64,000 nucleotides of DNA from Pseudomonas entomophila (lineage in GTDB: Bacteria; Pseudomonadota; Gammaproteobacteria; Pseudomonadales; Pseudomonadaceae). The DNA is taken from positions 186,001 through 250,000 of the forward strand of contig NZ_JARGCS010000047.1 of the NCBI RefSeq assembly GCF_029193575.1. The letters are read 5' to 3'. Positions within the stretch are counted from its first letter, which is position 1. Each line of letters begins with the position of its first letter. The position numbers and the translations under genes were made by a program. Positions 10,257 through 18,344 of this stretch are shown here, one piece after another. The notes under the pieces were generated by a model. The model saw nothing but the letters and a program-made list of their open reading frames with translations, was not told the DNA's origin and did not search any database.

Positions 10257-10514
10257 TTAGCCGGCGATCTGACCAACGAAGGGGTTCGCGAAGGTGAAGA
10301 ACAGGGCGATACCAACACCGATCATGGTTACGGCGTCGAGCAGACCGGCAACGATGAACATCTTAACCTGCAGCATCGGAACCATTTCAGGCTGACGAGC
10401 AGCGCCTTCCAGGAACTTGCCGCCCAGCAGGCCAAAACCAATGGCGGTACCCAGAGCACCCAGGCCGATCAGCAGAGCAACAGCGATAGCGGTCAGACCA
10501 ACTACAGTTTCCAT
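10257..10514 (-). CDS. atpE: ATP synthase Fo subunit c
   Basis: 85 residues forming a helical hairpin: [20 protein letters not shown], a polar loop GAARQPEM, then a second helix with [11 protein letters not shown], whose Asp is the essential proton-binding carboxylate. It forms the rotor ring. Hairpins flank the gene, which fits the high expression c-subunits need. Confidence 0.98.
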
Positions 10515-10609
10515 CTTTCCTCCCGACTTTTACGTCGTATTGGTTAGGTTTTTTAGTTTGAAGCGGTAAAACAAATCGTTTGGTACAACTGCCCTTGCGG
10601 ACTTTTTCA

Positions 10610-10639
10610 GCCTTCCCCCCGAACCGGCGGGGAAGGCTA
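10610..10639. repeat. Intercistronic hairpin between atpB and atpE
   Basis: AGCCTTCCCC (10610-10619) pairs with GGGGAAGGCT (10630-10639) around a 10-nt loop. It is immediately downstream of the atpB stop region on the way to atpE, suggesting mRNA processing or stabilisation for strong atpE expression. Confidence 0.55.
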
Positions 10640-10658
10640 TCAGACACGCCAGGCGGTC

Positions 10659-11528
10659 TTAATGGTTATCTTCGTGAGCCATCGACAGGTAGACGATGGT
10701 AAGCATCATGAAGATGAACGCTTGCAGGGTGATGATCAGGATGTGGAACACCGCCCACGCCCACTGCAGCACCACACCCAGGCCGCTCAGCCACAGGATG
10801 CCGGCGCCGAACATCACCGCGATCAGGATGAACACCAGCTCACCGGCGTACATGTTGCCGAACAGACGCAGTGCCAGGGAGATCGGCTTGGCGATCAGGG
10901 TGACGAATTCCAGCAGGAAGTTCACCGGGATCAGCAGGATCTGCACGAAGATGTTCTTGCTGCCGAACGGGTGCAGGGTCAGCTCGCCGATGAAGCCGCC
11001 CAGGCCCTTGACCTTGATGCTGTAGAAGATGATCAGGGCGAACACGCTGAAGGCCATGGCCAGGGTCGCGTTCGGGTCGGTGGTCGACACGGCGCGGAAC
11101 GGAATGTGCGGGTCACCGGAGATCAGGATGGCCAGCTGAGGAATCCAGTCGACCGGTACCAGGTCGATGGCGTTCATCAGGAAGACCCAGACGAAGATGG
11201 TCAGCGCCAGCGGGGCGATCACCGGGCTACGGCCGTGGAACGAGTCCTTGACGCTGCCGTTGACGAAGTCGACCAGCACTTCCACGAAGTTCTGCAGGCC
11301 CGAAGGTTGACCGGAAGTCGCCTTCTTGGCCGCCATGCGGAAGATGAACAGGAAGATCAGACCCAGCGCGACGGACCAGCCCAGGGTATCCAGGTGGAAG
11401 GCCCAGAAGCCCATCGCCTTGGCTTCGGCGGCCGAATGGGCGAAGCCCCAGCTGCCGTCTGGTAGTTGACCGTAGGTCAGGTTCTGCAAGTGGTGCTGGA
11501 TATAGCCCGAAGCGGTTTCTGCTGCCAT
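10659..11528 (-). CDS. atpB: ATP synthase Fo subunit a
   Basis: 289 residues with five to six membrane helices. It contains the proton half-channel region LLEFVTLIAKPISLALRLFG, with the essential Arg in ALRLFGNMYAGELV, and NAIDLVPVDWIP in an earlier loop. Together with the c-ring it forms the proton path. It follows atpI by 16 nt. Confidence 0.98.
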   Translation of the reverse strand: MAAETASGYIQHHLQNLTYGQLPDGSWGFAHSAAEAKAMGFWAFHLDTLGWSVALGLIFLFIFRMAAKKATSGQPSGLQNFVEVLVDFVNGSVKDSFHGRSPVIAPLALTIFVWVFLMNAIDLVPVDWIPQLAILISGDPHIPFRAVSTTDPNATLAMAFSVFALIIFYSIKVKGLGGFIGELTLHPFGSKNIFVQILLIPVNFLLEFVTLIAKPISLALRLFGNMYAGELVFILIAVMFGAGILWLSGLGVVLQWAWAVFHILIITLQAFIFMMLTIVYLSMAHEDNH

Positions 11529-11544
11529 GGTTGCCTCAAACGCC

Positions 11545-11952
11545 CTAAGGTCTCGAAAGTCTTTTATTCATCAGCAGGGGCGCGAACCAGCTGACCAACA
11601 GGGTCAGCAGGAAGACGCCGAAGACTGCTAACGGCGCCAGTGGCTTCACTCCTGCGAAGGTCAGTGCGAACAGCACTGCCGTCAAAATCAATTTGCCTGC
11701 CTCGCCCGCGTAGAACGACTTGACGATGGCCTGCGCCGCCCGGGCTCCGCTGAAGCGAAACGCCTTCCAGGCGAAATACACGTTGGGCAGCCAGCCGATC
11801 AAACCTCCACAGAGGCCTGAATAACCGCTGACCTTGCCCTGCCACTGCCACAACACCAGCGTTGCCAGCAATAACACCCCAAATTGAGCCAGCAGTACTG
11901 GGAATACCGCCCAGCGATGGAAAGGCAGGCGGTTTGGCGTGCGGATTTCCAT
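11545..11952 (-). CDS. atpI: ATP synthase assembly protein AtpI
   Basis: 135 residues with four predicted membrane helices (FPVLLAQFGVLLLATLVLWQ, SGLCGGLIGWLPNVYFAWKA, LILTAVLFALTFAGV, LAVFGVFLLTLLVSWFAP). AtpI helps assemble the c-ring and is the first gene of the operon. I start at the ATG at 11952 (MEIRTPNRLPFHRW), preceded by GAGGAGCAG, rather than at the upstream in-frame start at 11982. Confidence 0.92.
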   Translation of the reverse strand: MEIRTPNRLPFHRWAVFPVLLAQFGVLLLATLVLWQWQGKVSGYSGLCGGLIGWLPNVYFAWKAFRFSGARAAQAIVKSFYAGEAGKLILTAVLFALTFAGVKPLAPLAVFGVFLLTLLVSWFAPLLMNKRLSRP

Positions 11953-12101
11953 CAGAACTGCTCCTCGAAAGTCGACCGTCAAGTCAGCAATGACTTGGCA
12001 TAATTTGTGCCGACAAAATGCGCGCAGAGTATAGGGGTGGATTAACCCCTATTCAACTATCGGGTAGTGATTTCCGACTGCGCGCTACAACAGGAATTGT
12101 T

Positions 12102-12974
12102 TCAGCGGATGTGAGCAAGGACGCCCTGCAACTCATCGAGCGAGTTGTAGCGAATAACCAGTTGGCCCTTGCCCTTGTTGCCGTGGCGGATCTGCACCGA
12201 AGAGCCCAGGCGCTCTGCCAGACGCTGTTCCAGACGCGCGATATCCGGATCAGGTTTGCCCGATTCGACCGGCTCAGATTTACCGCTCAACCACTGACGC
12301 ACCAATGCCTCGGTTTGGCGCACGGTAAGCCCGCGTGCGACAACATGTCGCGCCCCTTCTTCCTGACGGCTGTCTTCCAGACCCAGCAATGCACGGGCAT
12401 GGCCCATTTCCAGATCGCCGTGGGCCAGCATGGTCTTGATCGCCTCAGGCAGCGACAACAGGCGCAGCAGGTTGGCCACGGTCACCCGCGACTTGCCCAC
12501 GGCATCGGCCACTTGCTGCTGGGTCAGCTCGAACTCCTGCTGCAGGCGCTGCAGGGCGATGGCCTCCTCGAGCGGGTTGAGGTCCTCACGCTGAATGTTC
12601 TCGATCAGCGCCATGGCGATGGCGGTTTCATCCGGCACCTCGCGGACCATCGCCGGGATGGTGTCCAGGCCGGCCTGCTGGCTGGCGCGCCAACGGCGTT
12701 CGCCGGCGATGATCTCGTAACGGTTGTCGCCGATCGGGCGCACCACGATCGGTTGCATCACGCCCTGGTTGCGGATCGAGTGCGCCAGTTCCTCCAGCGC
12801 CTCCGGGTCCATGTCGCGGCGCGGCTGGTATTTGCCGCGCTGGAGCAGTTCGACCGGCAGGTGTTGCAGTTCCTTCTGGTCGACCGTGACAGCCTGCGCC
12901 TCGAGCGCGCTGACGGTCGGACCACTGAGCAGTGCATCCAACCCACGTCCGAGACCGCGTTTCTTGATGGCCAT
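12102..12974 (-). CDS. parB: Chromosome partition protein ParB
   Basis: 290 residues. The CTPase/ParB-N domain (about 40-130) has the GERRWRASQQAGLDTIPAMV box and NPLEEAIALQRLQQEF; a helix-turn-helix follows (LTQQQVADAVGKSRVTVANL), then a C-terminal dimerisation domain. ParB loads on parS sites and spreads to help ParA segregate the origin. Three likely parS sites are in this window. It lies 9 nt downstream of parA. Confidence 0.98.
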   Translation of the reverse strand: MAIKKRGLGRGLDALLSGPTVSALEAQAVTVDQKELQHLPVELLQRGKYQPRRDMDPEALEELAHSIRNQGVMQPIVVRPIGDNRYEIIAGERRWRASQQAGLDTIPAMVREVPDETAIAMALIENIQREDLNPLEEAIALQRLQQEFELTQQQVADAVGKSRVTVANLLRLLSLPEAIKTMLAHGDLEMGHARALLGLEDSRQEEGARHVVARGLTVRQTEALVRQWLSGKSEPVESGKPDPDIARLEQRLAERLGSSVQIRHGNKGKGQLVIRYNSLDELQGVLAHIR

Positions 12975-12983
12975 GCGGATTCC

Positions 12984-13775
12984 TTAAGTTGTCTGTGCAG
13001 TGCGGGATTGACGGCGTTGACGGCGCACGAGTTCCCCGGCCAACGCCAGGTAGGACAGCGCGCCACGCGATTGCTTGTCGTAGGCCAGGGCCGGCATGCC
13101 GAAACTCGGCGCCTCGGCCAGGCGGATGTTGCGCGGGATGACCGTGTCGTACAGCTGGTCGCCGAAGTGCTCCTTGAGCTGCGCCGACACGTCGTTGTTC
13201 AGGCTCAGGCGCGGGTCGTACATGGTCCGCAGCAGGCCTTCGATCTTCAGCTCCGGGTTCAGCCGGGCGGCGATGCGCTTGATGTTATCCACAAGGTCGC
13301 TGAGACCTTCGAGCGCGTAGTACTCGCACTGCATGGGGATGATCACACCGTCGGAGGCGACCAGCGCATTGAGCGTCAGCATCGACAGCGAGGGTGGGCA
13401 GTCGATGAGGATGTAGTCGTAGTTCTCGCGGATCGGCGCCAGCGCGTTGCGCAGGCGGCTCTCCTTCATCTGCATCTCCAGCAGCACGACCTCCGCGGCG
13501 GTCAGGTCGCGGTTGGCCGGCAGCAGCTGGAAGCCGCCGTGCTCGGAATAGTGCATGGCCTGGGCCAAGTCGCATTCGCCGATCAGCAGGTCATAGACCG
13601 AATGCTCGAGCTCGTGTTTATCCACACCGCTACCCATGGTGGCGTTGCCCTGTGGATCGAGGTCGATCAGCAGCACGCGACGCTTGGTCGCGGCCAGCGA
13701 TGCGGCGAGATTGATACAGGTGGTGGTCTTGCCGACACCACCCTTCTGGTTCGCGATTGCGAATACCTTAGCCAT
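12984..13775 (-). CDS. parA: Chromosome partition ATPase ParA (Soj)
   Basis: 263 residues with the deviant Walker A KGGVGKTTTCINLAASLA, Walker A' LLIDLDPQGNATMGSG and Walker B YILIDCPPSLS. This P-loop ATPase drives ParB-parS segregation. It contains two exact DnaA boxes (13285-13293 and 13618-13626). Order rsmG-parA-parB is standard for pseudomonads. Confidence 0.98.
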   Translation of the reverse strand: MAKVFAIANQKGGVGKTTTCINLAASLAATKRRVLLIDLDPQGNATMGSGVDKHELEHSVYDLLIGECDLAQAMHYSEHGGFQLLPANRDLTAAEVVLLEMQMKESRLRNALAPIRENYDYILIDCPPSLSMLTLNALVASDGVIIPMQCEYYALEGLSDLVDNIKRIAARLNPELKIEGLLRTMYDPRLSLNNDVSAQLKEHFGDQLYDTVIPRNIRLAEAPSFGMPALAYDKQSRGALSYLALAGELVRRQRRQSRTAQTT

Positions 13776-13793
13776 TGTTGCGTGTGTTCCCAG

Positions 13794-14444
13794 TCAAGCC
13801 TTGCGGCGCAGTATCAGCAGATGGCGCTGGCCCTGGCAACCCGGAACGGTCAGGGCCTGCTCGCTTTCCACTGTGAAGTCTGCGGGCAATGCTACCAGTT
13901 CATCGGCAGGATGCAGCCCCTTCATTGCAAGCCATTGCGTGTCGCTGTCGCCCAGGTGGCGCGTCCAGCCGGTGAAGTTCTCCATGCTGCTGAACGCCCG
14001 GGAGATGATCCCGCTGAACGGCTGCGGGGGTTGGAACTCCTCCACGCGGCTGTTGATAACCTGCAGGTTGTCGAGTTTCAGCTCCATCTTCACCTGGGTC
14101 AGGAAGCGGGTCTTTTTGCCATTGCTGTCGAGCACCGTCACCTGCTTGTGCGGATACAGGATAGCCAGCGGAATGCCTGGCATGCCGCCGCCGCTGCCTA
14201 CGTCCAGCCAGCGCTCGGTGTTTTCCGGGATGAACGGCATGACACTCAGGCTGTCGAGCAGGTGGCGCGAGACCATTTCATCCGGGTCGCGCACGGCGGT
14301 CAGGTTGTAGGCCTTGTTCCACTTGATCAGCAGGGCCAGGTAACCCAGCAGCGACGCGTGCTGCTGCGCGCTCAGCTCGACACCGAGCTGACGCGCACCT
14401 GTGGATAATTCTTCAGCGTGTTGCGGGGTGACCAGGGCACTCAA
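13794..14444 (-). CDS. rsmG: 16S rRNA (guanine527-N7)-methyltransferase RsmG
   Basis: 216 residues. The SAM-binding site WLDVGSGGGMPGIPLAILYP and the following TVLDSNGKKTRFL are typical of RsmG (GidB). It methylates G527 of 16S rRNA; loss gives low-level streptomycin resistance in other species. It overlaps the mnmG stop by 4 nt, indicating translational coupling. Confidence 0.97.
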   Translation of the reverse strand: MSALVTPQHAEELSTGARQLGVELSAQQHASLLGYLALLIKWNKAYNLTAVRDPDEMVSRHLLDSLSVMPFIPENTERWLDVGSGGGMPGIPLAILYPHKQVTVLDSNGKKTRFLTQVKMELKLDNLQVINSRVEEFQPPQPFSGIISRAFSSMENFTGWTRHLGDSDTQWLAMKGLHPADELVALPADFTVESEQALTVPGCQGQRHLLILRRKA

Positions 14445-16333
14445 GCGCTTTGCTCCAGTTCGCGGCCTGCGCCGCGTTTTTTCAGATGAATCAGCAACAG
14501 GGAAATCGCCGCCGGGGTCACACCGGGGATACGCGACGCCTGGCCGAGGGTTTCCGGGCGGGTCTCGCCGAGCTTGCCCTGGATCTCTTTGGACAGCCCG
14601 GAGATCGAAGCGTAGTCGATATCCACAGGCAGGCGTGTGTCTTCGCTGGCACGCAGGCGGGCGATCTCTTCCTGCTGGCGGTCGATGTAGCCGGCGTACT
14701 TGGTCTTGATTTCGACCTGTTCGGCGACCTGCGGGTCGATGTTATCCCCCCCCGTGGCCTCGATCAGCCCGGCGTAGTCGATTTCCGGGCGGGCCAGCAG
14801 GTTGAGCAGGTTGTATTCGTGGGCCAGCGGTGTGCCGAACTTATCCACAACGGCTTGGCCTTGTGGCGTGCCTGGGCGCACCCAGGTGCTCTTCAGCCGC
14901 TGCTCCTCACGCTCGATACCGTCGCGCTTGGCGCAGAACGCCGCCCAGCGCGCGTCGTCGATCAGGCCCAGCTCGCGGCCCTTCTCGGTCAGTCGCAGAT
15001 CGGCGTTGTCTTCGCGCAGGATCAGCCGGTATTCGGCGCGCGAAGTGAACATGCGGTACGGCTCCTGGGTGCCGAGGGTGATCAGGTCGTCGACCAGCAC
15101 GCCGATGTACGCCTCGTCGCGGCGCGGGCACCAGCTGTCACGGCCCTGAGCGCGCAGCGCGGCGTTGGTGCCGGCCAGCAAGCCCTGTGCACCGGCCTCT
15201 TCGTAGCCAGTGGTGCCGTTGATCTGGCCGGCGAAGAACAGGCCGCCGATGACCTTGGTCTCCAGGCTGTACTTGAGGTCGCGCGGGTCGAAGTAGTCGT
15301 ACTCGATGGCGTAGCCGGGGCGCACGATGTGGGCGTTTTCCATGCCGCGGATCGAACGCACGATCTCCAGCTGCACGTCGAACGGCAGCGAGGTGGAGAT
15401 GCCGTTGGGGTACAGCTCATGGGTGGTCAGGCCTTCCGGCTCGATGAACACCTGGTGGCTTTCCTTGTCGGCGAAGCGGTGGATCTTGTCTTCGATCGAC
15501 GGGCAGTAACGTGGGCCGATGCCTTCGATCACGCCGGAGTACATCGGCGAACGGTCGAGGTTCGAGGCGATGATCTCGTGGGTGCGGGCGTTGGTGTGGG
15601 TGATCCAGCAGCTGACCTGGCGCGGATGCATCTCGGCCTTGCCCATGAACGACATCACTGGGATCGGCGTGTCGCCGGGTTGCTCGCTCATCACCGAGAA
15701 GTCCACCGACCGGCCATCGATGCGCGGTGGGGTGCCGGTCTTCAGGCGACCGACGCGCAGCGGTAATTCACGCAGGCGGTGGGCCAGTGCGATCGCGGGT
15801 GGGTCGCCGGCGCGGCCGCCGGAGTAGTTCTGCAGGCCGATGTGGATAAGTCCGCCGAGGAAGGTGCCGGTGGTCAGCACCACGGCATCGGCGAAGAAGC
15901 GCAGACCCATCTGCGTGACCACACCCTTGACTTGGTCCTGCTCGACGATCAGGTCGTCGCAGGACTGCTGGAATATCCACAGGTTGGGCTGGTTTTCCAG
16001 GATCTCGCGCACCACCGCCTTGTAGATCGCGCGGTCGGCCTGTGCACGAGTGGCGCGCACGGCCGGGCCCTTGCGGTTGTTCAGGATACGGAACTGGATG
16101 CCGCTCTTGTCGGTGGCCAGCGCCATGGCGCCGCCGAGCGCATCGATTTCCTTGACCAGGTGGCTCTTGCCGATGCCACCGATGGCCGGGTTGCAGCTCA
16201 TGTGACCGAGGGTTTCCACGTTATGGGTCAGCAGCAGGGTTTTCACACCCATGCGTGCGGACGCAAGCGCAGCCTCGGTACCGGCATGGCCGCCGCCGAT
16301 GACGATCACTTCAAAACGGGAAGGGAAATCCAC
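14441..16333 (-). CDS. mnmG: tRNA uridine-5-carboxymethylaminomethyl modification enzyme MnmG
   Basis: 630 residues. The FAD-binding motif VIVIGGGHAGTEAALASARMG is at the N-terminus, followed by SCNPAIGGIGKSHLVKEIDA and later YCPSIEDKI and GQINGTTGYEEAGAQGL. MnmG works with MnmE (next gene) to modify U34 of several tRNAs. The start is one of two adjacent GTG codons (16336 or 16333); GAGG spacing and the usual MDFPSRF N-terminus favour 16333. The gene holds two exact DnaA boxes (14841 and 15841). Confidence 0.97.
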   Translation of the reverse strand: MDFPSRFEVIVIGGGHAGTEAALASARMGVKTLLLTHNVETLGHMSCNPAIGGIGKSHLVKEIDALGGAMALATDKSGIQFRILNNRKGPAVRATRAQADRAIYKAVVREILENQPNLWIFQQSCDDLIVEQDQVKGVVTQMGLRFFADAVVLTTGTFLGGLIHIGLQNYSGGRAGDPPAIALAHRLRELPLRVGRLKTGTPPRIDGRSVDFSVMSEQPGDTPIPVMSFMGKAEMHPRQVSCWITHTNARTHEIIASNLDRSPMYSGVIEGIGPRYCPSIEDKIHRFADKESHQVFIEPEGLTTHELYPNGISTSLPFDVQLEIVRSIRGMENAHIVRPGYAIEYDYFDPRDLKYSLETKVIGGLFFAGQINGTTGYEEAGAQGLLAGTNAALRAQGRDSWCPRRDEAYIGVLVDDLITLGTQEPYRMFTSRAEYRLILREDNADLRLTEKGRELGLIDDARWAAFCAKRDGIEREEQRLKSTWVRPGTPQGQAVVDKFGTPLAHEYNLLNLLARPEIDYAGLIEATGGDNIDPQVAEQVEIKTKYAGYIDRQQEEIARLRASEDTRLPVDIDYASISGLSKEIQGKLGETRPETLGQASRIPGVTPAAISLLLIHLKKRGAGRELEQSA

Positions 16334-16795
16334 CACGCACCTCGTGCCTGTTTTTGCGAATAGAGAAGGTAAGCGGACAAGTATAGGGACTTCACCCGCT
16401 CTAATGAAACCGTCTGAGCAAATTTTGACCAGTCTGTGGATGAATGGCAGACAACAGAAATCAAAGAGGAAGAAGTTAAAAAAGCTTTGTTTTTATGTTT
16501 ATTCTTAGGGACCCCTCTCTCTGTGGATAAGCATACACAGCCCAGTATTGACAAGGCTTTTAGGAATTCATAACCCTGTACCAAAGTAGGCCTGAGGCCT
16601 CTGGATAACGTCCTTTAGCCTGTGGATTAAATCATTGGTTACCCACAGGCGGGTTTATCCTCAACAAAAAAGGCCATTTATCAACGGAGCTGAAGCGGGG
16701 TTTTCCACAGGGCACAGGCGAGCGTCATCGGGCCTGTTGATGAAAATCAAAGGCCGACGCATACAGGAAAAATCTTTCAGATCGCCCAACGGCTC
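16334..16795. promoter_or_regulatory. mnmE-mnmG intergenic region with DnaA-box-like sites
   Basis: No gene is seen between mnmG (16333) and mnmE (16889). The region holds one exact DnaA box, TGTGGATAA at 16522-16530, near matches such as TGTGGATGA at 16435-16443 and TGTGGATTA near 16621, several more ATCC-type fragments, and an AT-rich run at about 16460-16510. It looks origin-like, but the main oriC is the rpmH-dnaA region. It must also contain the mnmG promoter. Confidence 0.5.
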
Positions 16796-16828
16796 CCTGT
16801 GGGAGCGGGGTTGCCCCGCGATAGGGCC
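16796..16828. repeat. REP element between mnmE and mnmG
   Basis: Imperfect palindrome of the P. putida REP type, with CTGTGGGAGCGGGG and then TTGCCCCGCGATAGGGCC. Extragenic, as usual for this family. Confidence 0.7.
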
Positions 16829-16888
16829 GGAACGGGCACCCTCACGACCCGCCTGGAGCCGTGAAGGCAGGTTCCCTAAGGAAGGGGG

Positions 16889-18259
16889 CTACTTGCCAAT
16901 GCAGAAGCTGGAGAAGATCCGCCCCAGCAGGTCATCCGAGCTGAACGCCCCGGTAATCTCGCCAAGGGCTTGCTGGGCCTGGCGCAAGTCTTCCGCCAGC
17001 AACTCCCCGGCCCCCGCCAGGGTCAGTTGCGCATGCCCGTGATCCAGGTGATCGCAGGCCAGGCGCAACGCCTCCAGGTGCCGCCGTCGCGCGCTGAAGC
17101 TGCTCTCGGCGGTCTGTTCATAACCCATGCAGGCCTTGAGGTGATCGCGCAACAGGTCCAGCCCGGTATCGTCGTGCTTGGCGCTCAGGGTAAGCGTCAC
17201 ATGGCCATCTTCACACTGCTCCATTCCCACGGCCTCGCCACTGAGGTCGGCCTTGTTGCGAATCAGCGTGACCTTGGCCGGGTCCGGTCGCTGGTCGAGG
17301 AATTCCGGCCACAGGGCGAACGGGTCGCTGGCCTCGGGGGCGGTGGAGTCGACCACCAGCAGCACGCGGTCCGCCTCGCCAATGGCCTTCAGCGCGCGTT
17401 CCACGCCGATCTTTTCCACATGGTCATCGGTGTCGCGCAGTCCTGCGGTGTCAACGACGTGCAGCGGCATGCCATCGATGTGGATATGTTCGCGCAGTAT
17501 GTCCCGGGTGGTGCCGGCGATATCGGTGACAATCGCCGCCTCGCGCCCAGCCAGCTGGTTGAGCAGGCTGGACTTGCCGGCGTTTGGCCGACCAGCGATC
17601 ACCACGGTCATGCCATCACGCAGCAACGCACCCTGCCCGGCTTCGCGTTGCACTGTGGACAACTCTGTCCGTACCGCCTCGAGCATTTGCAGCACGTGGC
17701 CATCAGCGAGGAAGTCGATTTCCTCCTCCGGGAAGTCGATCGCCGCCTCGACGTAGATGCGCAAGGCGATCAGCGACTCGGTGAGCCCATGCACACGCTT
17801 GGAGAACGCGCCTTGTAGCGAGCGCAAGGCATTGCGCGCAGCCTGGGTCGAGCTGGCTTCGATCAGGTCGGCGATGGCCTCGGCCTGGGCCAGGTCGAGC
17901 TTGTCGTTGAGAAACGCCCGCTCGCTGAATTCGCCTGGACGCGCCAGGCGGCAGCCCAGTTGCAGGCAGCGTTGCAGGAGCATGTCCATGACCACTGGGC
18001 CGCCATGGCCTTGCAGTTCCAGCACATCTTCGCCGGTGAACGAGTTCGGGCCGGGGAAGAACAGCGCGATGCCTTCGTCCAGGACCAGCCCGTCAGCGTC
18101 GCGGAACGGCCCGTAATGGGCATGCCGCGGCGTCAGCGTGCGCCCGGTGATGGCCTGCCCGGCCTGGCTGGCCAGCGGCCCGGACAACCTGACGATGCCG
18201 ACGCCCCCGCGACCCTGGGCGGTGGCAATGGCGGCGATGGTTTCACGCACAGTGTTCAT
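16889..18259 (-). CDS. mnmE: tRNA modification GTPase MnmE
   Basis: 456 residues. An N-terminal tetrahydrofolate-binding domain (FSPGEF-like LARPGEFSERAFLN) precedes a helical domain with an inserted G domain: GRPNAGKSSLLN (G1), DIAGTTRD (G2), DTAGLRDTDD (G3), RNKADL (G4). It ends FCIGK, the conserved catalytic Cys motif. I start at the ATG at 18259 (MNTVRETIAAIATAQGRGG); the longer frame would start inside the yidC terminator. Confidence 0.97.
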   Translation of the reverse strand: MNTVRETIAAIATAQGRGGVGIVRLSGPLASQAGQAITGRTLTPRHAHYGPFRDADGLVLDEGIALFFPGPNSFTGEDVLELQGHGGPVVMDMLLQRCLQLGCRLARPGEFSERAFLNDKLDLAQAEAIADLIEASSTQAARNALRSLQGAFSKRVHGLTESLIALRIYVEAAIDFPEEEIDFLADGHVLQMLEAVRTELSTVQREAGQGALLRDGMTVVIAGRPNAGKSSLLNQLAGREAAIVTDIAGTTRDILREHIHIDGMPLHVVDTAGLRDTDDHVEKIGVERALKAIGEADRVLLVVDSTAPEASDPFALWPEFLDQRPDPAKVTLIRNKADLSGEAVGMEQCEDGHVTLTLSAKHDDTGLDLLRDHLKACMGYEQTAESSFSARRRHLEALRLACDHLDHGHAQLTLAGAGELLAEDLRQAQQALGEITGAFSSDDLLGRIFSSFCIGK

Positions 18260-18292
18260 GCTCGAAGCCTCTACGACGAAATACACAGATAG

Positions 18293-18321
18293 CAAAAACG
18301 CCCCCGAGGGGGCGTTTTTAT
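18293..18321 (-). terminator. Terminator after yidC
   Basis: AAAAACGCCCCC-TC-GGGGGCGTTTTT: a perfect GC stem with flanking A and T runs, 24 nt past the yidC stop. Confidence 0.9.
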
Positions 18322-18344
18322 TCACAGGCTAGCGCAGCAGCCCG

